Positions 6,912 to 10,938 of a DNA stretch of 10,938 bases are shown here, piece after piece. This DNA is from Clostridia bacterium (GTDB lineage: Bacteria > Bacillota_A > Clostridia > Oscillospirales > CAG-272): positions 1 to 10,938 of the forward strand of contig JAFTRT010000204.1 in NCBI GenBank assembly GCA_017462145.1, written 5' to 3'. The position numbers and the translations under genes were made by a program. The notes under the pieces are model-generated. The model was not told the origin of the DNA, searched no databases, and saw only the letters and a program-made list of their open reading frames with translations. Positions within the stretch are counted from its first letter, which is position 1; each line of letters opens with the position of its first letter.

Positions 6912-8896
6912 AAAAGAATGAACGTTTGCTTCTTGCCATGAGCATGGCAGAGGAAGCCTACGTAACAGAAGCCGATCCGTCTCGCAAGGTCGGAATGAAG
7001 AAAAACGGAAGAAAACTGGGGGTAGCCGTTGCCGTAGCGGCGGTTGCTGTCTGTATGGCGGTTGCTTCCTTGGGTATTTGGCTCTTTATCCCTTATGGTG
7101 ATGATCTTCCCGAAATTGAGCCGTATCGTGACAGCGAATACTATCATGTGATCCAAAGCTTGGCACGGTATTATGGGGGAGAGCCCGTTTATCAGAATCG
7201 TGCACACCGCTACACGTCCATGCTCATGGAAGGATTGTCCGCCCTCTTTTCAAATGGGAGGGATAAGGAGGCTGCCGGGGAAGTTATCGCACCGGGAGAC
7301 GGAGAAATCATCACCTTTCCTGCTAACGCCGAGGATGTTCTTCTGAATGGCGTGACAACCGGCACGCAGAACAGCTATGAGGAATTGACCGACAACCAAG
7401 TAACGGGTGTCACCGAGGCGGATCGGATCAAGCGGACAAACCAATATTTCTTTTACTTGGACGATACGACCCTAAAGGTTTTTTCTGCCGCAGGATTGGA
7501 TTCCGAAATGATCGGTTCGTATTCCCTGTATCAAAATGAAATGCTGTTTGCCAATCATAACCTGTGGGAATTTTATCTATCCCAAGACGGCTCTTCTGTT
7601 ACGGCGGTGGTGCCCTATACCAATCAGGACAGAGAGGCTGTTGTATCGGTTGTGTTGTTGGATGTCCGTGATCCGAGCAATATAATGGAACAAAAGCGTA
7701 TTTGCATCACGGGAAGTTACCTTTCCTCCCGAGTGACCGAGCATGGCTTTTTGTTGATGACTCGCTACCATGTCAACGAGGGAACGGTAGATTATTCGGA
7801 TGAAAGCACCTTTCTGCCTCAGATCGACAGAGGGGAGGGAGCGGAAAGTATCCCGGCGGGAAGCATCCATTGCCCTCAGACCATGTCCTCCTCCACGTAC
7901 ACTGTCGTGTGTCGTATGGATACCGAAACCATGGAAGTTACGGGAAGTGCCGCCTTTTTGTCCTACTTGAATGATGTCTATGTATCCCGTGATCGTTTGT
8001 ATGCCGCTGCTACGTATAGCGAAGAACGGAAAGAGGACGCGCAAACCGTTCGCATCCATCAGATGACCGATATTTCGGTCATGGAGTATGCGAACGACAT
8101 GACCTTGGAGGGAACCATAACCGTTGAGGGCTATATCAAGGACCGTTACAGTTTGGACGAATATAACGGCCTGTTGCGTGTGGTTACCACAACCGATTGG
8201 GGAGAGGCAAGAAAGATCTATGAGCTTGACGGAAGCTTGCAAGAACTGGTGACCCGAACGACGGGGAATACCAGTGCCAATCTCTACTGTATCAACTTGA
8301 ATACGTGGGAGATCGTAGGCAAAGCAGAAGCCTTCGCTCCTTTGGGCGAGACTGTTCGTTCGGTGCGCTTTGACGGTCATACTGCCTATGTGTGCACGGC
8401 CGTTCAGCTGACCGACCCCGTGTTTTTCTTCGATCTGAGCGATCCTGCCAAGATCACCTATAAAGAGACCGGAACCATTCAGGGCTTTTCCACCTCACTG
8501 ATCGATTTCGGAGAGGGAATTTCGGTTGGAATCGGTGTGGGAAGTCAAGGTGATTTGAAGATTGAGGCTTACAGAGAGGGAGCGGAAACCGTAGAATCCA
8601 TTTGCGCATATCAATCTCCCTATACCTCCTATTCCACCGATTATAAGTCCTATTATATCGACCGTGAGAATCGTCTCATCGGTTTGGGCGTGAACGTGTA
8701 TCAGAACATCGACGATACCGATGACAAGGGAGGAGAACGCTATCTTCTTCTGCATTTTGACGGCTATGAGCTTTATGAGGTCGCCAACGAAGCCCTGGCG
8801 GGAAGAAATGACTACAAGCGAGGGGTGTACGATGACGGATATCTGTACCTCTTCGGATCCAACGATTTTTCCGTTGTTTCTGTTTCCATTGGATAA
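6908..8896 (+). CDS. Membrane-anchored beta-propeller protein, probable anti-sigma/sensor
   Basis: A 662-residue protein with a short basic cytoplasmic N-terminus (1-36), one membrane helix (about 37-61, Ala/Val-rich) and a large exterior domain. The exterior part carries the signature GVTEADRIKRTNQYFFYL (167-184), corresponding to the GVDEADIVKTDGKYIY motif of the secreted beta-propeller family (Pfam Beta_propel, PF09826). The C-terminus (DRENRLIGLGVN, LLLHFDGYELYEV, GVYDDGYLYLFG) also fits that family. The N-terminal segment ERLLLAMSMAEEAYVTEA resembles the short helix found at the start of many putative clostridial sigma-associated membrane proteins. Position directly after the ECF gene, the 4-bp overlap and the in-out topology suggest that it restrains the sigma factor and senses something outside. 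There is no zinc-binding anti-sigma motif. The ATG follows an AAGGGGG site (about 6894-6900). The propeller call is strong; the anti-sigma role is inferred. Confidence 0.88.
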   Translation: MKKNERLLLAMSMAEEAYVTEADPSRKVGMKKNGRKLGVAVAVAAVAVCMAVASLGIWLFIPYGDDLPEIEPYRDSEYYHVIQSLARYYGGEPVYQNRAHRYTSMLMEGLSALFSNGRDKEAAGEVIAPGDGEIITFPANAEDVLLNGVTTGTQNSYEELTDNQVTGVTEADRIKRTNQYFFYLDDTTLKVFSAAGLDSEMIGSYSLYQNEMLFANHNLWEFYLSQDGSSVTAVVPYTNQDREAVVSVVLLDVRDPSNIMEQKRICITGSYLSSRVTEHGFLLMTRYHVNEGTVDYSDESTFLPQIDRGEGAESIPAGSIHCPQTMSSSTYTVVCRMDTETMEVTGSAAFLSYLNDVYVSRDRLYAAATYSEERKEDAQTVRIHQMTDISVMEYANDMTLEGTITVEGYIKDRYSLDEYNGLLRVVTTTDWGEARKIYELDGSLQELVTRTTGNTSANLYCINLNTWEIVGKAEAFAPLGETVRSVRFDGHTAYVCTAVQLTDPVFFFDLSDPAKITYKETGTIQGFSTSLIDFGEGISVGIGVGSQGDLKIEAYREGAETVESICAYQSPYTSYSTDYKSYYIDRENRLIGLGVNVYQNIDDTDDKGGERYLLLHFDGYELYEVANEALAGRNDYKRGVYDDGYLYLFGSNDFSVVSVSIG

Positions 8897-8933
8897 CCAA
8901 AGAGCCATCGGCAATGCCGATGGCTCTTTGGTT
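8895..8933. terminator. Bidirectional hairpin between convergent genes
   Basis: A perfect 18-bp stem (8895-8912 with 8916-8933) with a 3-nt AAT loop lies between the beta-propeller gene and the kinase gene. Its left arm uses the last two bases of the TAA stop codon of the beta-propeller gene, and its right arm ends 9 bp from the kinase stop (8943-8945). The flanking T-tracts are short on both strands (GGTTTGG on plus), so RNA 3'-end protection is a possible role besides termination. Confidence 0.75.
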
Positions 8934-8942
8934 TGGATGCAT

Positions 8943-9776
8943 TTATTTCAGCATTTGGATCAGCTCGCCCAATACGGGCTCGAAGCGTGCACCGTACCAG
9001 TGCCCGGGATCCTTTGCGGTTTCTTGAATACAGCATACCGTATAATCGGCGGCGATCTTAGCGGCTTCAAAGGGGCTCTTTCCTCTGATCAATGCTCCTA
9101 CAAAAGCAGAGGCGTAGATATCACCCGTTCCGTGACAGCTGTTGGGAAGCTTGTCGTGTTCATAATAGGAGATGCTTCCGTTTGCTCCGTTTTCCGCTAC
9201 CAGCACTCCCGTTTTTCCTTTGGCATACGATACACCGGTCAAAATCACGTTACGGCATCCCAAGCCAAACAGACGAGAGAGCAGAAGATCGATATAAGCG
9301 TTGTCGTATTCCTCCTTGTATTCCGTGTCGGTCAGGAAACAGGCCTCGGTGATGTTGGGAACCACGTAATCTGCCTCGGCACACAAGGTTTTCATAGCGG
9401 CAACAAATTCGGTATCAAAACCGGGATACAGTTTTCCGTTGTCTGCCATGGCAGGATCGACGATGCTCATGCCTCGGCAGGTGGTACGGAGAATGTTTTT
9501 GACATGGTCGATCTGCTCGGTGCTGCCCAAATAGCCGGTGTAGAGGGCATCAAAGGTGATTTCTTCTTGATTCCAATGTGCGCAGATCTTTGGCATATCT
9601 TCGGTCAGATCACGAAACGTGTAGCCCTGAAAGCCTGCCGTATGGGTGGAGAGGACAGCAGAGGGAAGAATACAGGTTTCAATGCCGCAAGCCGAAATAA
9701 TTGGGAGTGCAACGGTCAGAGAGCACTGTCCTACGCAGGAAATATCTTGAATCGTTAAAATTTTTGGATAAGCCAT
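8943..9776 (-). CDS. pdxK: Pyridoxal/pyridoxamine kinase (vitamin B6 salvage)
   Basis: A ribokinase-fold enzyme that phosphorylates pyridoxal, pyridoxamine or pyridoxine with ATP, feeding the cofactor PLP. The 277-residue length is normal. Motifs include the N-terminal DISCVGQCSLTVALPIIS (11-28), LPSAVLSTHTAGF (37-49), DPAMADNGKLY (107-117), PNITEACFLT (140-149) and the anion-hole/catalytic GTGD (216-219, base D219) in CHGTGDIYASAF. The N-terminus belongs to the Firmicute pyridoxamine-kinase branch rather than enterobacterial PdxY; the symbol pdxK is used in the broad sense. ATG at 9776-9774 has an AGAGG site at 9791-9787. The gene diverges from a MocR/PdxR-type regulator 95 bp away, which supports a B6 role. 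Substrate preference among the three vitamers cannot be told from the sequence. Confidence 0.93.
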   Translation of the reverse strand: MAYPKILTIQDISCVGQCSLTVALPIISACGIETCILPSAVLSTHTAGFQGYTFRDLTEDMPKICAHWNQEEITFDALYTGYLGSTEQIDHVKNILRTTCRGMSIVDPAMADNGKLYPGFDTEFVAAMKTLCAEADYVVPNITEACFLTDTEYKEEYDNAYIDLLLSRLFGLGCRNVILTGVSYAKGKTGVLVAENGANGSISYYEHDKLPNSCHGTGDIYASAFVGALIRGKSPFEAAKIAADYTVCCIQETAKDPGHWYGARFEPVLGELIQMLK

Positions 9777-9790
9777 TTTTCAAAAACCTC

Positions 9791-9819
9791 TTTACTTTTT
9801 AGGATGAATCTATTATAAT
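9791..9819 (+). promoter_or_regulatory. Candidate promoter of the MocR/PdxR regulator gene
   Basis: TTTACT (9791-9796), a 17-bp spacer and TATAAT (9814-9819). Its -10 overlaps the -10 of the kinase promoter by four bases, because ATTATAAT (9812-9819) is a palindrome. An alternative start signal on the same strand is the extended -10 TGA-TATCAT at 9827-9835, which has no good -35. Confidence 0.55.
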
Positions 9820-9840
9820 CTTAATGTGATATCATGTAAA
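9812..9840 (-). promoter_or_regulatory. Promoter of the pyridoxal kinase gene
   Basis: On the minus strand TTTACA (9840-9835), a 17-bp spacer and consensus TATAAT (9817-9812). Transcription should start near 9805, giving a leader of about 29 nt. The whole element overlaps the candidate promoter of the divergent regulator gene. Confidence 0.75.
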
Positions 9841-9850
9841 GTATCAGAAA

Positions 9851-9856
9851 AGGAGA
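9851..9856 (+). promoter_or_regulatory. Ribosome binding site of the regulator, unusually far from ATG
   Basis: AGGAGA at 9851-9856 is the only Shine-Dalgarno-like sequence before ATG 9872, but 15 nt separate them instead of the usual 5-10. The one closer in-frame near-start codon is ATT at 9857, which directly abuts the site. The spacing may mean inefficient translation of the regulator. Confidence 0.5.
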
Positions 9857-9871
9857 ATTTTATCATACCAG

Positions 9872-10938
9872 ATGGAAAAGCGAAAGGATAAAAAATATGA
9901 GCATCTGTATCGGCAGATGAAAACAATGATCTTGACCGGGGAATATGTTCCCAACCAAAAACTTCCCTCCAAGCGAGTTTTGGCCGACATGAGCGGATAC
10001 AGTCCCGTTACCGTTTCCACGGCTTATGAAATGCTGGAACAGGAGGGGTATGTCGAGGCTCGGGAGCGGAGCGGTTATTATGTTTGCTCCTTGGAGCACA
10101 TGTCCCCGGAGCAGTCGAAAGCTCGCACGTCCACTCGTTCTCATCTGTCCGTTCCGCAGGCGGAACATCCGGGAGAGGGCTTTGAATATTCCGTTTGGTT
10201 CAAAACCATTCGCAAGGTCTTGACCGATTATGAGAGAGAGCTGTTTGTCAAGTCTCCTTCGGCGGGATGTGCTGTTTTGCGCAATGCGATTTCCGATTAC
10301 CTATACCGTTATCGGGGAATGGAAGCGGATCCTGCTCGGATCGTCGTCGGTTCGGGAGCAGAGCAATTATATGAGAGTGTCGTGAAGCTGTTGGGGAGAG
10401 AACGGGTCTACGGTGTGGAGAATCCTTGCTACGAGCAGATCAAGGCAGTTTATTTCGGGGCAGGGGTTCGCCTGTGCGAGCTTCCGATGGGAGAGGATGG
10501 AATCAGAAGTGAAAGTCTGCAACAGACAGAAGCGGATGTGTTGCACGTCACTCCTTTTCACAGCTACCCAACCGGGGTAACGGCCAATGCATCCAAGCGG
10601 TATGAATATCTTCGCTGGGCAGAGAAAACGGGGCGGTTCTTGGTAGAAGATGATTTTGACAGTGAGTTTTTCATGCCGGGACATCCGATCGAATCGCTGT
10701 ATGCGTTGGATCAAAATGATTCGGTTATTTATATCAATACCTTTTCCAAAAGTCTTTCTCCGTCCATGCGAATGGGATACATGATTCTGCCACGGTCCTT
10801 GCTTCCTATCTATGACCGTGTGATGGGGGGCTTTTCCTGCTCGGTTCCCGTTTTGGATCAATATATTTTGGCCGAGTTTATCGCCAGTGGAAATTTTGAG
10901 CGGCACTTGAACCGAATGAGACGAAAGATGAAAGCGAA
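9872..10938 (+). CDS. MocR/PdxR-type regulator: GntR HTH fused to PLP-dependent aminotransferase domain (3' end outside window)
   Basis: The frame is open from ATG 9872 to the window edge (355 codons plus 2 bases; family usually about 450-480). Residues 8-75 are a GntR winged helix (KYEHLYRQMKTMILTGEY, LPSKRVLADMSGYSPVTVS, YEMLEQEGYVEARERSGYYV). A linker (76-103) leads to an aminotransferase fold type I domain with ENPCYEQI (183-190), EDDFDSEF (259-266) and the PLP Schiff-base lysine K293 in FSKSLSPSMRMGY. The 33-residue spacing from D260 (pyridine-N partner) to K293 equals that of Bacillus GabR (D279-K312), but Phe262 replaces the GabR Tyr281. MocR proteins are cytoplasmic transcription factors, and PdxR members control B6 synthesis or salvage. 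The divergent pyridoxal kinase makes a PdxR-like role likely; this is inference. An aminotransferase activity is not expected. Confidence 0.93.
   Translation, partial: MEKRKDKKYEHLYRQMKTMILTGEYVPNQKLPSKRVLADMSGYSPVTVSTAYEMLEQEGYVEARERSGYYVCSLEHMSPEQSKARTSTRSHLSVPQAEHPGEGFEYSVWFKTIRKVLTDYERELFVKSPSAGCAVLRNAISDYLYRYRGMEADPARIVVGSGAEQLYESVVKLLGRERVYGVENPCYEQIKAVYFGAGVRLCELPMGEDGIRSESLQQTEADVLHVTPFHSYPTGVTANASKRYEYLRWAEKTGRFLVEDDFDSEFFMPGHPIESLYALDQNDSVIYINTFSKSLSPSMRMGYMILPRSLLPIYDRVMGGFSCSVPVLDQYILAEFIASGNFERHLNRMRRKMKA

Noticed and set aside
8721..9758. A 345-codon open frame on the plus strand opposite the pyridoxal kinase gene
   Set aside because: It lies almost wholly antisense to a gene with clear kinase motifs, starts inside the beta-propeller gene in another frame, has no ribosome binding site and has a low-complexity, non-family protein sequence. 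It is a by-product of codon usage on the other strand.
9777..9871. B6/PLP-type riboswitch between kinase and regulator
   Set aside because: Each predicted leader is under 50 nt and lacks any multi-stem structure; control by the divergent MocR protein is the simpler explanation.
1..10938. CRISPR arrays, insertion sequences, attachment sites, tRNA or rRNA genes
   Set aside because: No regularly spaced repeats, transposase or integrase motifs, terminal repeats or tRNA-like folds were seen on either strand.

Overview
The window reads as a chromosomal segment of a low-to-mid GC Gram-positive bacterium of the class Clostridia, probably a gut Oscillospirales/Ruminococcaceae-type organism. This rests on the gene families (TmcAL/YlbM, a single-chain MacB/FtsX-like ABC transporter, an ECF sigma factor with a beta-propeller partner, a MocR-type regulator), strong AGGAGG-type ribosome binding sites, and sigma-A promoters with 17-bp spacers. 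The taxonomic placement is inference. There is no phage, IS element, CRISPR array, rRNA or tRNA, and no gene-free stretch over 300 bases.

Layout. (1) 1-782, minus strand: the N-terminal 260 residues of acetate kinase (ackA), running off the left edge, with a good promoter at 821-849. (2) 921-2093, plus: tmcAL, the acetate-dependent tRNA(Met) cytidine acetate ligase, divergent from ackA. (3) 2155-2445, plus: an unrecognised 96-residue protein with its own promoter and a 36-bp perfect-palindrome terminator. (4) 2578-6171, plus: one very large ABC transporter reading frame (ATPase fused to an FtsX-type permease, 1197 codons before the final stop) interrupted by a single in-frame TAG at 3943-3945. 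Conventional gene calling splits it into 455-aa and 727-aa pieces. (5) 6354-8896, plus: a two-gene operon with a 4-bp overlap, encoding an ECF sigma factor and a membrane-anchored beta-propeller protein that is probably its anti-sigma/sensor. It is preceded by a sigma-A-type promoter and, closer in, a typical ECF-type promoter that suggests autoregulation. (6) 8943-9776, minus: a pyridoxal/pyridoxamine kinase, convergent with the operon across an 18-bp hairpin. (7) 9872-10938, plus: a MocR/PdxR-type regulator (GntR HTH plus aminotransferase domain), divergent from the kinase and running off the right edge. The two genes face each other across promoters whose -10 elements share one 8-bp palindrome.

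Three functional themes appear. Acetate: AckA makes or uses acetyl phosphate and acetate, and TmcAL consumes acetate for tRNA modification. Envelope: the ABC exporter-like protein is followed by an ECF sigma/anti-sigma pair. Vitamin B6: a PLP salvage kinase faces a regulator whose fold binds PLP. The observations most worth a second look are the in-frame amber codon in an otherwise intact transporter, the interlocked divergent promoters of the B6 pair, and the ECF/beta-propeller sensory operon with its tandem promoters.
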